DNA of 64,000 nt from SLJN01 sp964505385. Lineage in GTDB: Bacteria; Bacteroidota; Rhodothermia; Balneolales; Natronogracilivirgulaceae. The notes under the pieces are model-generated. The model had not been told where the DNA came from, ran no database searches, and was given only the letters and a program-made list of their open reading frames with translations. This document shows positions 17,393 to 26,189 of the stretch, piece by piece. Location of the stretch: assembly GCA_964505385.1 (NCBI GenBank), contig CAZDIA010000001.1, forward strand, positions 89,691-153,690, written 5' to 3'. Position numbers and translations under genes: made by a program. Numbering within the stretch: position 1 is the stretch's first letter; every line of letters begins with the position of its first letter.

Positions 17393-18877
17393 CTATTCTC
17401 TTGTCAGCTCTATATAACTTGATAGCGCATTGCCAACTCGTTCTCCCGGCATTGAAATTGCGGTTAGGGCGCCGCTTATGCTGTCTTCTGAAGTTACGGT
17501 GTCAAGTTGGAGAATATGCGGACGGCGGCTGGCATCATCGGTATCGATTTCGCTGTCAATGATACCGGAGAGAGTGCCATCATTGTAATTGGCATATTCC
17601 AGTATCACCGGTGATTGGTTATCAAGAACTACTTCAATATCACCAGTCTTATGAACATCAAAGTTGACGTCAAGCGTATCAGAATGAGTGATCACCTTAC
17701 CATTCCACTGGCCTGTCAGATAATCAGCTGGCGGGTGTTGCTCCTCAGACTCTGACTGTCCAGCACCCGGGGAATCTATCTTATCAGGCTCGAGTTTGTG
17801 CAAAATACTTCGGGCAATCATGGAGGTTGCCGGGTGCCGGGTGTTAGTCAAAACTGCAACCACTATGTTTTCTTCGGGAACCAATGTGAGTATGGTACTA
17901 ACACCACCCATGCTGCCGGTGTGCCACACTTCCCGCAATCCGGAATCGTGCTCTCTTGAAACCCAGCCTAAACCGTATTCCTCCGTAGCGCTGTGATCGG
18001 CGGAAGGCGCTTTCATCTTTTGGCGGGTGTTCTTACTGAGAAGGCTTTCCGACTCATTTAAACGTTTTTGCGTAAAATAATTTCCGAAGGTGAGCAGATC
18101 ATCGATAGTGCTGTAAACCGCAGAGCCGCCGCGGTGATCAAAATCATAATTGGGAAGAGGCGAAAATTCCGGATTATATCGAATTGCGTGATTATCAACT
18201 TCATCCTCATCTATTCCGACATAGGTTCTTGAAAGCCCGAGAGGAGTGAAAAGTTCTTCTCTCATAAAATCCCCGTAAGATTTTCCTGATACTCTTTTAA
18301 TAATTTCATCCAATACCCCGTATCCGAAATTGGAATATTGATAATGCTGGCCAGGCTCATAAACAACAATTCCGTATCGCTGAATCGACTCACTCATGGG
18401 AGGGCGGGTATAGTCCTCATCTTCATAAAAAAACTGATAATGCAGCGGCAAACCTCCCGTGTGGTTAAGAAGCTTACGAATGGTGACGCTATCAGATGGG
18501 GAATGGAAGCCGGTCAGGGGGGAGTCATCGAGATAGTTGTTTGCAGGTTCATCCAGGTCGATTTCACCCCGTTCGGCAAGGAGCATAATACCGGTTGCGG
18601 TAAAAGGTTTAGAAATGGATGCTGTTGAATACATGGTTTGTGGATCGGCAGGCATATCATTATCCATATCAGCCCATCCGAAGGCTTCACTCCACAAAAC
18701 ATCTCCATCGCGGGCAACCCCTACAGCCATTGAAGGCACCTCACCCTCAACTATTAGCTGCTCTATGGTTTGTTGAATCTCGCCAAGATTTTCTGGTGCG
18801 GGTTCATCCACGCGTGAGGTTTCCTGACAAGCGGGATTTACCAGAAGTAGCATTATTAGTAAAGACCACAGGTACAT
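17393..18877 (-). CDS. Secreted serine hydrolase, beta-lactamase class C / PBP-type
   Basis: 494 residues. An N-terminal signal has Cys17 (a non-canonical lipobox, NPAC), then a class-C beta-lactamase/D-aminopeptidase-like domain. The catalytic triad motifs are complete: S87-x-x-K90 in STASISKPF, Y181-S-N183, and H319-T-G321 in place of KTG. The region from about 385 to 494 is a separate beta-rich C-terminal domain found in many of these hydrolases. Substrate unknown; esterase or peptidase activity is as likely as beta-lactam hydrolysis. Single gene, convergent with pafA. Confidence 0.87.
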   Translation of the reverse strand: MYLWSLLIMLLLVNPACQETSRVDEPAPENLGEIQQTIEQLIVEGEVPSMAVGVARDGDVLWSEAFGWADMDNDMPADPQTMYSTASISKPFTATGIMLLAERGEIDLDEPANNYLDDSPLTGFHSPSDSVTIRKLLNHTGGLPLHYQFFYEDEDYTRPPMSESIQRYGIVVYEPGQHYQYSNFGYGVLDEIIKRVSGKSYGDFMREELFTPLGLSRTYVGIDEDEVDNHAIRYNPEFSPLPNYDFDHRGGSAVYSTIDDLLTFGNYFTQKRLNESESLLSKNTRQKMKAPSADHSATEEYGLGWVSREHDSGLREVWHTGSMGGVSTILTLVPEENIVVAVLTNTRHPATSMIARSILHKLEPDKIDSPGAGQSESEEQHPPADYLTGQWNGKVITHSDTLDVNFDVHKTGDIEVVLDNQSPVILEYANYNDGTLSGIIDSEIDTDDASRRPHILQLDTVTSEDSISGALTAISMPGERVGNALSSYIELTRE

Positions 18878-19123
18878 ATAACTGAAATGTTAAAGGGTAA
18901 AATTTAATCGCTGGTGAATTTGATGATTTCAGGTATTAAACAATCTCTTGATAAGGAATAATTCAATCAAGAAAAATGAAGAATTAATTCAAAGCAGCAA
19001 ATACTTGTTGTCCGCTGCATGAATCAGAATTAGTATTTGTATAGGGTAAAGGTGATAACTCTTTTTTTAGAAAAATATGGTGGTAAAATTATTGAGTCTT
19101 TTGCTCTCTTCAATAAAATAATT

Positions 19124-19165
19124 TAAGTCATCGGTATAAAATACCATTCCCACAAGGATGACTTA
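19124..19165. other. Nested inverted repeat upstream of glnN
   Basis: TAAGTCATC (19124-19132) pairs perfectly with GATGACTTA (19157-19165) and encloses a second stem GGTAT-AAA-ATACC (19133-19145). It lies about 130 bp upstream of the glnN promoter in the otherwise featureless 501-bp A/T-rich spacer 18878-19378. No T-run follows, so it could be an operator or a structured RNA. Function unknown. Confidence 0.45.
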
Positions 19166-19298
19166 TTGTGCTTTACTTTATAAGTATCGGGATTTTATGA
19201 ATGGTGTAAGCTCAAAAAAGCGCTTCCAAATCAAGTTTTGTTTAATGGCTTAAATAATTTAATAAGTAAGGGTTTGATAATTTTTTTTCTAAAAAAGT

Positions 19299-19329
19299 AT
19301 TGCATTGTCGGTTTTATGCTTTATATTTG
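19299..19329 (+). promoter_or_regulatory. Bacteroidota-type housekeeping promoter of glnN
   Basis: TTG (19300-19302), 19 bp, then TATATTTG (19322-19329), matching the TTTG/TTG-N19-TAnnTTTG consensus of Bacteroidota primary sigma. The start codon is 50 bp further on. Confidence 0.65.
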
Positions 19330-19378
19330 ACCCTCGTTGAACCATGATAATCATCATAACAAACATTAATTCTACTGT

Positions 19379-21583
19379 ATGAGTACGATATATCAAAGAT
19401 ATGACACATTGGCTGCAGTCAGAGATTTGGACTACACCATGAACGGCCAAAATGAGGATAAGGGAACAGGCCGGATGCCTGTAAATATCTCGGAGATTTT
19501 TGGAGAGAACACCTTGCACCTGGAAGTATTGAAAGAGCGGCTCCCAAAATCCGCATGGAAAGAGCTTAAAAAAACCATCAAGGATAATGAACCTCTTAAT
19601 GCGGATGTAGCCGATGCTGTGGCAGTTGTAATGAAGGATTGGGCGACGGAAAAAGGCGCCTCGCATTATACTCACTGGTTTCAACCTCTAACCGGGCAAA
19701 CTGCCGAAAAGCATGATAGCTTTATCACACCGAATCAGGGTGGCGGTGCAATTATGCAATTCTCAGGTAAAGACCTGATTCAGGGGGAGCCGGACGCGTC
19801 AAGTTTTCCGAGCGGTGGACTCAGGCCAACTTTTGAAGCTCGCGGATATACCGTCTGGGATCCGACATCACCCGCATTTATTGTTGAAAACAAAAATGGT
19901 AAAGTGCTCTGCATTCCCACTGCGTTTGCGTCCTGGAAAGACGGGGAGGCGCTGGATCACAAAACACCATTGCTCAGATCTACCGAAGCATTAAATAAGC
20001 AGGCGCTTGAGTCACTCAACCTGTTTGATATTGATGCCAAATGGGTTAACTCCACAGGCGGGTTTGAGCAGGAGTATTTTCTGATTGACCAGGAGTTCTT
20101 TTACCGAAGACCCGACCTGGTTACATCCGGGCGTACGTTGGTAGGAGCTAAACCGCCAAAGGGTCAAGAGCTGGATGATCACTATTTCGGATCAATTCCG
20201 GATCGCATCATTAATTTTATGATGGATGCCGAACGGGAACTGTATCGCCTTGGCGTCCCGGTGAAAACTCGCCACAACGAGGTAGCTCCGAGCCAGTTTG
20301 AGATTGCTCCTATCTTTGAGAAGAGCAATGTGGCAGCGGATCACCAGCAAATTACGATGATTACACTAAAGCGGGTGGCCCGAAAGCACGGGCTGGTGTG
20401 CATGTTGCATGAAAAGCCATTTGCCGGATTAAACGGAAGCGGGAAACATACTAACTTTTCATTGACAACAGACTCGGGCAGAAATCTTCTTGAGCCGGGT
20501 GATAACCCTCACTCCAACATGCTCTTCATGTATTTCTTTACTGCAGTGCTGAAGGGTGTTTATGAATATCAGGATTTATTGAGAGCATCAGTTGCATGCG
20601 CCGGAAATGATCATCGCCTTGGAGCAAATGAAGCACCACCGGCCATACTTTCGATTTATACCGGTGAGCAACTTGAAGACATTGTAAATCAAATGATGAA
20701 CGGCGGTGCTAAAAGTTCAAAATCCGGCGGATTACTAGGATTAGGCACATCTGTGCTGCCTGACCTTCCCAAGCATGCCGGTGACCGTAACCGAACCTCA
20801 CCGCTGGCATTTACCGGTAATAAGTTTGAGTTCCGTGCAGTTGCGTCAAGTCAATCGGTTTCATTTCCGATTGTTGTTCTTAATACCATTGTCGCGGAAG
20901 CACTCAAGCAAATGAATGCCGGCCTAAAAGATTCAGTGAAATCTGAAGGCTCGCTTGAGGAGGGACTGAAAAAAGTGCTGAAGGAAACGCTTAAAGATGT
21001 GAAAGATATCATTTTTAACGGCGACGGTTACTCAGACGAATGGCCTAAAGACGCCGAAAAGCGAGGTTTGTTGAATCTACCGACAACAATGGATGCTTTA
21101 CCAACACTTGTTAACAAAAAGAATATCAATCTTTTTGAAGATCATAAAGTGCTGAACAAAGCCGAGTTGGAATCACGTCATGAAATATGGACAGAGCAGT
21201 ATTTCCTCACTTTAAATATTGAGGCCGAAACAACGGCGAATATTGTAAAAACTATGTTGATACCGGGTGCCGTCAGGTATCTCAATGAGTTGCTTGCTCT
21301 GAATGACCGCGGCAGCAGCACCGGGTTGAATGTAAACGGCACCAGTGGATTGGCTGAGGAAATCAATGAAACGTTAAGCAAGTTAACAACTGATCTCAAA
21401 GAGCTGGAAGCGCAAAATGCCGAACTTGGAGGCGATACCGCTTTTGAAAAAGCGCGGCATTTACATTACAACGTGCTTCCGGCTATGAATAAAGTTCGTG
21501 ATACAGCCGATAAGCTTGAATATATGGTGGCTGATGATTACTGGCCGCTTCCCGCTTATCACGAAATGTTGTTTGTCAAATAA
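19379..21583 (+). CDS. glnN: Glutamine synthetase type III
   Basis: A 734-residue GSIII, far longer than GSI (about 470) and matching the 700-730 class common in Bacteroidota and cyanobacteria. The family N-terminus is followed by HYTHWFQPLTG, EKHDSF, the catalytic segments GGFEQEYFLID and VKTRHNEVAPSQFEIAP, the ammonium/ATP-binding stretch HEKPFAGLNGSGKHTNFSL, and GNDHRLGANEAPPAI. It condenses glutamate and ammonia using ATP; GSIII is a dodecamer (family knowledge). Upstream it has its own promoter. It is transcribed toward the trp operon but separated by 304 bp with the trp leader. Confidence 0.96.
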   Translation: MSTIYQRYDTLAAVRDLDYTMNGQNEDKGTGRMPVNISEIFGENTLHLEVLKERLPKSAWKELKKTIKDNEPLNADVADAVAVVMKDWATEKGASHYTHWFQPLTGQTAEKHDSFITPNQGGGAIMQFSGKDLIQGEPDASSFPSGGLRPTFEARGYTVWDPTSPAFIVENKNGKVLCIPTAFASWKDGEALDHKTPLLRSTEALNKQALESLNLFDIDAKWVNSTGGFEQEYFLIDQEFFYRRPDLVTSGRTLVGAKPPKGQELDDHYFGSIPDRIINFMMDAERELYRLGVPVKTRHNEVAPSQFEIAPIFEKSNVAADHQQITMITLKRVARKHGLVCMLHEKPFAGLNGSGKHTNFSLTTDSGRNLLEPGDNPHSNMLFMYFFTAVLKGVYEYQDLLRASVACAGNDHRLGANEAPPAILSIYTGEQLEDIVNQMMNGGAKSSKSGGLLGLGTSVLPDLPKHAGDRNRTSPLAFTGNKFEFRAVASSQSVSFPIVVLNTIVAEALKQMNAGLKDSVKSEGSLEEGLKKVLKETLKDVKDIIFNGDGYSDEWPKDAEKRGLLNLPTTMDALPTLVNKKNINLFEDHKVLNKAELESRHEIWTEQYFLTLNIEAETTANIVKTMLIPGAVRYLNELLALNDRGSSTGLNVNGTSGLAEEINETLSKLTTDLKELEAQNAELGGDTAFEKARHLHYNVLPAMNKVRDTADKLEYMVADDYWPLPAYHEMLFVK

Positions 21584-21617
21584 CCAGATAGTACATAATC
21601 GGTAGAACGATATTCAG

Positions 21618-21641
21618 CCCGGCCCTTTGAAAGGGGTCGGG
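21618..21641 (+). terminator. Possible terminator hairpin after glnN
   Basis: CCCGGCCCTTT / AAAGGGGTCGGG form an imperfect GC-rich stem with a minimal loop 34 bp past the glnN stop. Only a weak T-rich tail follows. Confidence 0.45.
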
Positions 21642-21738
21642 TTACTTGTATCACGGAATGTATGTGAAGATAATTTCAGAGTTGAATTTATTACTAATCA
21701 ATATTGATTTCAATTAATCTTAGTTGTACATTCGGAAG

Positions 21739-21798
21739 ATGATTTTACAAGCAATACAAAACGCACATTGGTGGTGGCCCATAACATGGGTTGACTGA
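21739..21798 (+). CDS. trpL: trp operon leader peptide (TrpL)
   Basis: A 19-codon open frame, MILQAIQNAHWWWPITWVD-stop, with three consecutive Trp codons (21769-21777) and a fourth at 21787-21789. Four Trp in 19 residues just upstream of trpE is the hallmark of a ribosome-mediated attenuation leader. GGAAG lies directly before the ATG, closer than usual for a Shine-Dalgarno site; an in-frame TTG at 21724 is an alternative start. Ribosome stalling at W11-W13 would leave the antiterminator segment at 21787-21794 free. Too short for routine gene finding. Confidence 0.88.
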   Translation: MILQAIQNAHWWWPITWVD

Positions 21799-21845
21799 GC
21801 TGTGCGCTTGTGCTGATTAAGTTTTATTAACTTCAGATCGACCCA
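21762..21845 (+). promoter_or_regulatory. trp attenuator: protector and antiterminator pairings
   Basis: Three mutually exclusive pairings are visible. (1:2) CGCACA (21762-21767) with TGTGCG (21801-21806), enclosing CCCAT-AAC-ATGGG (21778-21790). (2:3) TGGGTTGA (21787-21794) with TCGACCCA (21838-21845), 8 bp including one G-U. (3:4) the terminator stem at 21841-21866. Segment 2 overlaps the last leader codons. A ribosome stalled at the WWW codons exposes it, whereas one reaching the stop at 21796 covers it and lets the terminator form. Confidence 0.8.
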
Positions 21846-21879
21846 CTTCAAGTTTTTGGAGTGGGTTTTTTTGTTTTTT
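21841..21879 (+). terminator. trp attenuator terminator (segment 3:4)
   Basis: ACCCACTTCA (21841-21850) pairs with TGGAGTGGGT (21857-21866) through a short loop, followed by T7-G-T6. It ends 9 bp before the trpE ATG, so read-through is required for trpE expression. Confidence 0.88.
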
Positions 21880-21887
21880 AGCCATCT

Positions 21888-23360
21888 ATGAATCAACAAC
21901 AATTTTTACAACTTGCGGATAAGTACTCTACCGTGCCGGTCTGGAGGACTATTCTGGCCGATACTCTTACGCCGGTTTCTCTTTTTATGAAACTGCGCAA
22001 CGGCGCCCGTTTCCCCTTTTTGTTTGAATCAGTGGAGGGTGGCGAACATGTGGCCAGGTATAGTTTTCTGGGACGCGACCCTTATCAGATACTAAGATAC
22101 CAGCACGGAAAAGCAACGCTCATCGATACTACCGGTGATATTAAAACCTACACCGGTAATTACCTGGATGTTCTCAAAAATCTCACTCAAAAACTGGATG
22201 AGCCGGAAATACCTGACTTACCGAGGCTGACCGGAGGTGCCGTGGGATTTTCTTCTTATGACACAGTCAGACTGGTTGAAAACCTTCCCGATGCCCCGAC
22301 GGATGACCTTGATCTGCCGGATGCCATCTGGTCTTTTTATGATGAAATTTATGCGTTTGATCACGTAAAACATCGCATACTACTAATAAAAACAGTTTTT
22401 TCAAGTTCGGAGTCTGATCCTGAAACACAGTTTGCGGAGTCCCAGCTGGCACTTGATCGCATGGAAGAGATCGCACGCAGACCGGCCGATGAAAACATGT
22501 CATTAGATTTAGACGGGGGGATCTCATCCAATACATCACAACAGGCTTTTTGTGACAGTGTAGAAAAAGCTAAAGAATATATTTATGAAGGAGACATCTT
22601 TCAGGTGGTGCTCTCGCAGCGATTTCAGAACCGGTTTGAAGGAGATCGCTTCATGTTATACCGGGCACTGAGAATGGCGAACCCCTCTCCGTATCTCTTC
22701 TTTCTTGATTATGATGATTTCGCTTTAATAGGCTCATCACCTGAGGTTTTAGTGCGCGTGGAGAATAACCAGGCAAGTCTGATGCCGATTGCCGGCACCC
22801 GGCCTCGTGGTGATACAGATGAAAAAGACCGGGAGCTTGAAGAGGATCTGAAGAATGACCCCAAAGAAGTTGCCGAGCACGTGATGCTGGTTGATCTTGG
22901 CCGGAATGATCTGACCAGAGTTTGCCGGCCGGAAACGGTAAAAATGACAAGAAATCAGGTAATTGAGCGATATTCACGAGTCATGCATATTGTATCTGAA
23001 GTTTCGGGTGAACTTGATGAGAATGCCCATGCAGTAGATGCGCTAAAGTACTGTTTTCCTGCAGGAACGGTTAGCGGAGCGCCGAAAGTCAGGGCTATGG
23101 AAATTATTGATGAACTGGAAACTACCCGGCGCGGACCTTATTCAGGTGCTGTCGGATATATTGATTTTTCCGGCAATCTGGATACTTGTATAGCCATCCG
23201 CACCATAGTAGCTACGGATGATCGTGCTTACATACAGGCCGGGGCCGGTATCGTGGCGGACAGTGTGGCACAAAATGAATTTGAAGAAACCGAAAACAAA
23301 GCACGTGCGTTGTTTGATGCACTTGATATAGCCAGGTTGTTGAATTCGCAGCATGAGTAA
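21888..23360 (+). CDS. trpE: Anthranilate synthase component I
   Basis: 490 residues. Converts chorismate plus ammonia/glutamine to anthranilate, the first committed step of Trp synthesis. The chorismate-binding core is clear: PYLFFLDYDDFALIGSSPE, LMPIAGTRPRG, DPKEVAEHVMLVDLGRND, FPAGTVSGAPKVRAMEII, and the tail segment ADSVAQNEFEETENKA. The N-terminal FLFESVEGG resembles the LLES feedback-binding motif for Trp. Pairs with TrpG, encoded after trpS. Preceded by the leader attenuator. Complete. Confidence 0.97.
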   Translation: MNQQQFLQLADKYSTVPVWRTILADTLTPVSLFMKLRNGARFPFLFESVEGGEHVARYSFLGRDPYQILRYQHGKATLIDTTGDIKTYTGNYLDVLKNLTQKLDEPEIPDLPRLTGGAVGFSSYDTVRLVENLPDAPTDDLDLPDAIWSFYDEIYAFDHVKHRILLIKTVFSSSESDPETQFAESQLALDRMEEIARRPADENMSLDLDGGISSNTSQQAFCDSVEKAKEYIYEGDIFQVVLSQRFQNRFEGDRFMLYRALRMANPSPYLFFLDYDDFALIGSSPEVLVRVENNQASLMPIAGTRPRGDTDEKDRELEEDLKNDPKEVAEHVMLVDLGRNDLTRVCRPETVKMTRNQVIERYSRVMHIVSEVSGELDENAHAVDALKYCFPAGTVSGAPKVRAMEIIDELETTRRGPYSGAVGYIDFSGNLDTCIAIRTIVATDDRAYIQAGAGIVADSVAQNEFEETENKARALFDALDIARLLNSQHE

Positions 23361-23442
23361 CCGTGAGTTTTTAAAATAAATAAAACAAGTAGCTTATATT
23401 GAAGTTTACTAAAACAGAAAATCAATTAATAGTTAAGTTTAA

Positions 23443-24456
23443 ATGAAGACAATCCTCTCGGGAATACAACCATCCGGCAGGCTGCATTTTGGAAATTATT
23501 TTGGAGCAATTCGCCAGCATATCAAAATGCAGGATGAAGGTGATGCATTTTATTTCATCGCTAATTATCACTCATTGACTTCTTTGAACAATGGGGAAGA
23601 GTTGCGGCAAAATACCATTGACGTTACACTCGATTACCTTGCTTTGGGTATGAATCCGGAGCGATGTACTTTTTTTGCTCAAAGTGATGTGCCGCAGGTT
23701 GTTGAATTGTACTGGATACTTGGTGCACTGACGCCGGTCAGCCTGATGGAAAAGTCGGTTGCGTATAAAGATAAAATAGCCCAGGGCCTGGCAGCCAATA
23801 TCGGACTATTTACCTATCCGGTATTGCAGGCGGCCGATATTCTGATTTACGGATCGGATTTGGTACCCGTTGGAGCCGACCAAAAGCAAAATCTTGAAAT
23901 ATCCCGTGATCTCGCGGCAAAATTTAATCACACCTATAACGGGGAATATCTAAAAATACCCGATGCATACATAGTTGAATCTGTAGCCACCGTTCCCGGA
24001 ATTGACGGGCGGAAGATGAGCAAGTCTTATGATAACGCCATCAACATATTTGACGAAGGCAAAACCTTGAAGAAGAAGGTCATGTCTATAGAGACGGATT
24101 CAACAGATCTGGAAGATCCCAAAGACCCGGAAAAGTGTAATGTTTTTGCGCTGATCAAGCTTTTTGCTGATGAGCAAACAACCGAAGAAATCGCTGAAAA
24201 ATACCGTGCGGGCGGTTATGGTTATGGCCATGCCAAAAAAGAGCTTCTTGGATTGATAAACGAATACTTCGGAGAAGCCCGGGAAAAACGCAGGGAACTG
24301 GAAAAAAACCTGGACTATGTCCATGATATTTTGCGTGAAGGTAGCCGAAAAGCTCGCGTTCGCGCGGAAGAGATTATGGAGCCGGTTCGTGAAGTGACCG
24401 GTGTTGTAAGGCATTTTTCAACGGAACAAATTGAAGGAAAAGGCATATCGTCTTGA
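23443..24456 (+). CDS. trpS: Tryptophanyl-tRNA synthetase
   Basis: 337 residues, standard class Ib length. Class I signatures are SGIQPSGRLHFGNYFGA (HIGH-type, residues about 5-21) and GRKMSKSYDNAI (KMSKS). PVGADQKQNLEISRDLA forms the Trp/ATP pocket. The gene sits 82 bp after trpE and 91 bp before trpG, in the same direction and with no terminator, so charging capacity should be controlled together with Trp synthesis by the same attenuator. That is unusual: trpS is seldom inside the trp operon. Confidence 0.97.
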   Translation: MKTILSGIQPSGRLHFGNYFGAIRQHIKMQDEGDAFYFIANYHSLTSLNNGEELRQNTIDVTLDYLALGMNPERCTFFAQSDVPQVVELYWILGALTPVSLMEKSVAYKDKIAQGLAANIGLFTYPVLQAADILIYGSDLVPVGADQKQNLEISRDLAAKFNHTYNGEYLKIPDAYIVESVATVPGIDGRKMSKSYDNAINIFDEGKTLKKKVMSIETDSTDLEDPKDPEKCNVFALIKLFADEQTTEEIAEKYRAGGYGYGHAKKELLGLINEYFGEAREKRRELEKNLDYVHDILREGSRKARVRAEEIMEPVREVTGVVRHFSTEQIEGKGISS

Positions 24457-24547
24457 TTCAGCGGGGTAAAAAGGATTGTGAATACGAAATTCAAACTTCA
24501 ATAATTAAACACTACAATCACCAGCAATTGCAGCATAAACTAACGTA

Positions 24548-25135
24548 ATGATTTTAATCATAGATAATTACGATTCATTCACCTACAATCTGGTTCATTT
24601 GATTGCAGCTCATACATCAGACTACAAGGTTGTGAGAAATGATGTGCTAACTCTGCAGCAAATCCAGCGAATGAATCCGGATCGGATTTTGATTTCACCC
24701 GGACCCGGGCGGCCTGAAAACGCAGGGATTTCTGAGGAGGTGATCCGAAAGCTTGGGAAAAATGTACCCGTACTTGGTGTGTGTCTTGGTCATCAGGCTA
24801 TAGGAAGGGTTTATGGCGCTGAAGTTGTGCATGCGCCAAATTTAATGCACGGGAAAACGTCGGTGATCAGGCATGATAAAAATGGGGTATTTAAAGGAGT
24901 TGCATCCGAATTTGAGGCTACTCGTTACCATTCCCTTGTTCTTGATCCGGAATCAATTCCGGAAACGCTTCAGGTTAGTGCCCGCACACCGGACGGAGTG
25001 ATTATGGGACTGCGTCACAAATCACATCCTATAGAAGGTATACAGTTTCATCCCGAAAGCATCCTTACCGAGGTAGGCCCTGAGTTAATATCAAACTGGT
25101 TAGCTGTTGATTCAGCAGTAAAATCCGCTTCATGA
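24548..25135 (+). CDS. trpG: Anthranilate synthase component II (glutamine amidotransferase)
   Basis: A 195-residue class I amidotransferase supplying ammonia to TrpE. The nucleophile is C79 in GVCLGHQAIG, with catalytic H168 and E170 in QFHPESILTE. The oxyanion segment SPGPGRPENAG is also present. It is a stand-alone subunit, not fused to trpE or trpD. The stop is 7 bp before trpD. A dual role with aminodeoxychorismate synthase (PabA) is possible, as in other organisms, but no pabB is in the window. Confidence 0.96.
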   Translation: MILIIDNYDSFTYNLVHLIAAHTSDYKVVRNDVLTLQQIQRMNPDRILISPGPGRPENAGISEEVIRKLGKNVPVLGVCLGHQAIGRVYGAEVVHAPNLMHGKTSVIRHDKNGVFKGVASEFEATRYHSLVLDPESIPETLQVSARTPDGVIMGLRHKSHPIEGIQFHPESILTEVGPELISNWLAVDSAVKSAS

Positions 25136-25142
25136 TACACAT

Positions 25143-26189
25143 ATGAAATTCACAGATATTCTTGAAAAAATTGGCAGGCAAGAGAATCTCACCACCGAAG
25201 AGGCATCTTTCGCGCTTAAATCAATCATTGATGGTGAAGTAAGTCACGCTCAAACTGCTGCTTTTCTCTACGGAATGAGGAGCAAAATTGAAACTGTGGA
25301 AGAGCTCGCTGCTTTCGTGCAGGTAATGAGAGATGCGGCCGTCAGCGTAAATGTAAAGACGGAAAATGCTGTTGATCTGTGCGGAACGGGCGGGGATCAT
25401 TCCGGTACATTTAATATTTCTACAGCAACGATGTTTGTGGTTGCCGGTGCCAATGTTCCTGTTCTGAAACATGGTAATCGGAATGTTTCAAGTAACAGCG
25501 GCAGCGCTGATGTACTCGAAAAACTTGGCGCAAAGTATGCGCTTTCCAAAGATCATGTCGAGGAGTGTTTTAATGAAACCGGGATGGCTTTTATGTTCGC
25601 TCCCAATTTTCATCCGGCAATGAAAAATGTAATGCCTGCACGCAAAGAATTGGGGATGAGAACATTTTTCAATATGCTCGGACCATTGCTCAATCCGGCT
25701 AATGTCAAACGGCAGGTGATCGGCACGTACAACCGTGAAGTAGCTCAACAGCTTATTGCCATCCTTGCTCAACTTGATACGGAGTTTGCTTACGGCGTAC
25801 ATGCTCACGATGGTATGGATGAATTCAGCACGGCCTCGTTTACTGATGTAATTGAACTACAGGGCAATAAATTTGGTGAATTTCAAAAACTGGATCCGCG
25901 CACGTTTGGGTTCACTATGGTTGATTCCAAAGATTTACAGGGCGGCGACAGTGAAAGCAATGCGGAAATAATTAAAGCAGTTCTTGAAGGTGAAGGCACC
26001 GAAGCGCAGGAAGAAATTGTAGCCCTTAATGCGACATTTGCCATATACGCATCCGGTTTGTATGATGATTTACAGGAAGCGCACATGCTGGCAATGGAAA
26101 CCCTCGAAAGCGGACAGGGAGCTGAGGCTTTAGACAAATTTGTTGAATGCACGCAGGAATTGGCTCTGAAAGAAAAGGACGCAATATGA
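25143..26189 (+). CDS. trpD: Anthranilate phosphoribosyltransferase
   Basis: 348 residues. Transfers phosphoribosyl from PRPP to anthranilate. Motifs are GTGGD (81-85), KHGNR (109-113), NVSSNSGSADVLEKLG and the helix MKNVMPARKELGMRTFFNMLGPLLNP. Single-function enzyme of normal length. Its TGA overlaps the trpC start as ATGA, indicating translational coupling. Confidence 0.97.
   Translation: MKFTDILEKIGRQENLTTEEASFALKSIIDGEVSHAQTAAFLYGMRSKIETVEELAAFVQVMRDAAVSVNVKTENAVDLCGTGGDHSGTFNISTATMFVVAGANVPVLKHGNRNVSSNSGSADVLEKLGAKYALSKDHVEECFNETGMAFMFAPNFHPAMKNVMPARKELGMRTFFNMLGPLLNPANVKRQVIGTYNREVAQQLIAILAQLDTEFAYGVHAHDGMDEFSTASFTDVIELQGNKFGEFQKLDPRTFGFTMVDSKDLQGGDSESNAEIIKAVLEGEGTEAQEEIVALNATFAIYASGLYDDLQEAHMLAMETLESGQGAEALDKFVECTQELALKEKDAI

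Noticed and set aside
21720..21902. Leftward 60-residue open frame over the trp leader
   Set aside because: It is the complement of the leader peptide, attenuator stems and trpE start, which explain the region.
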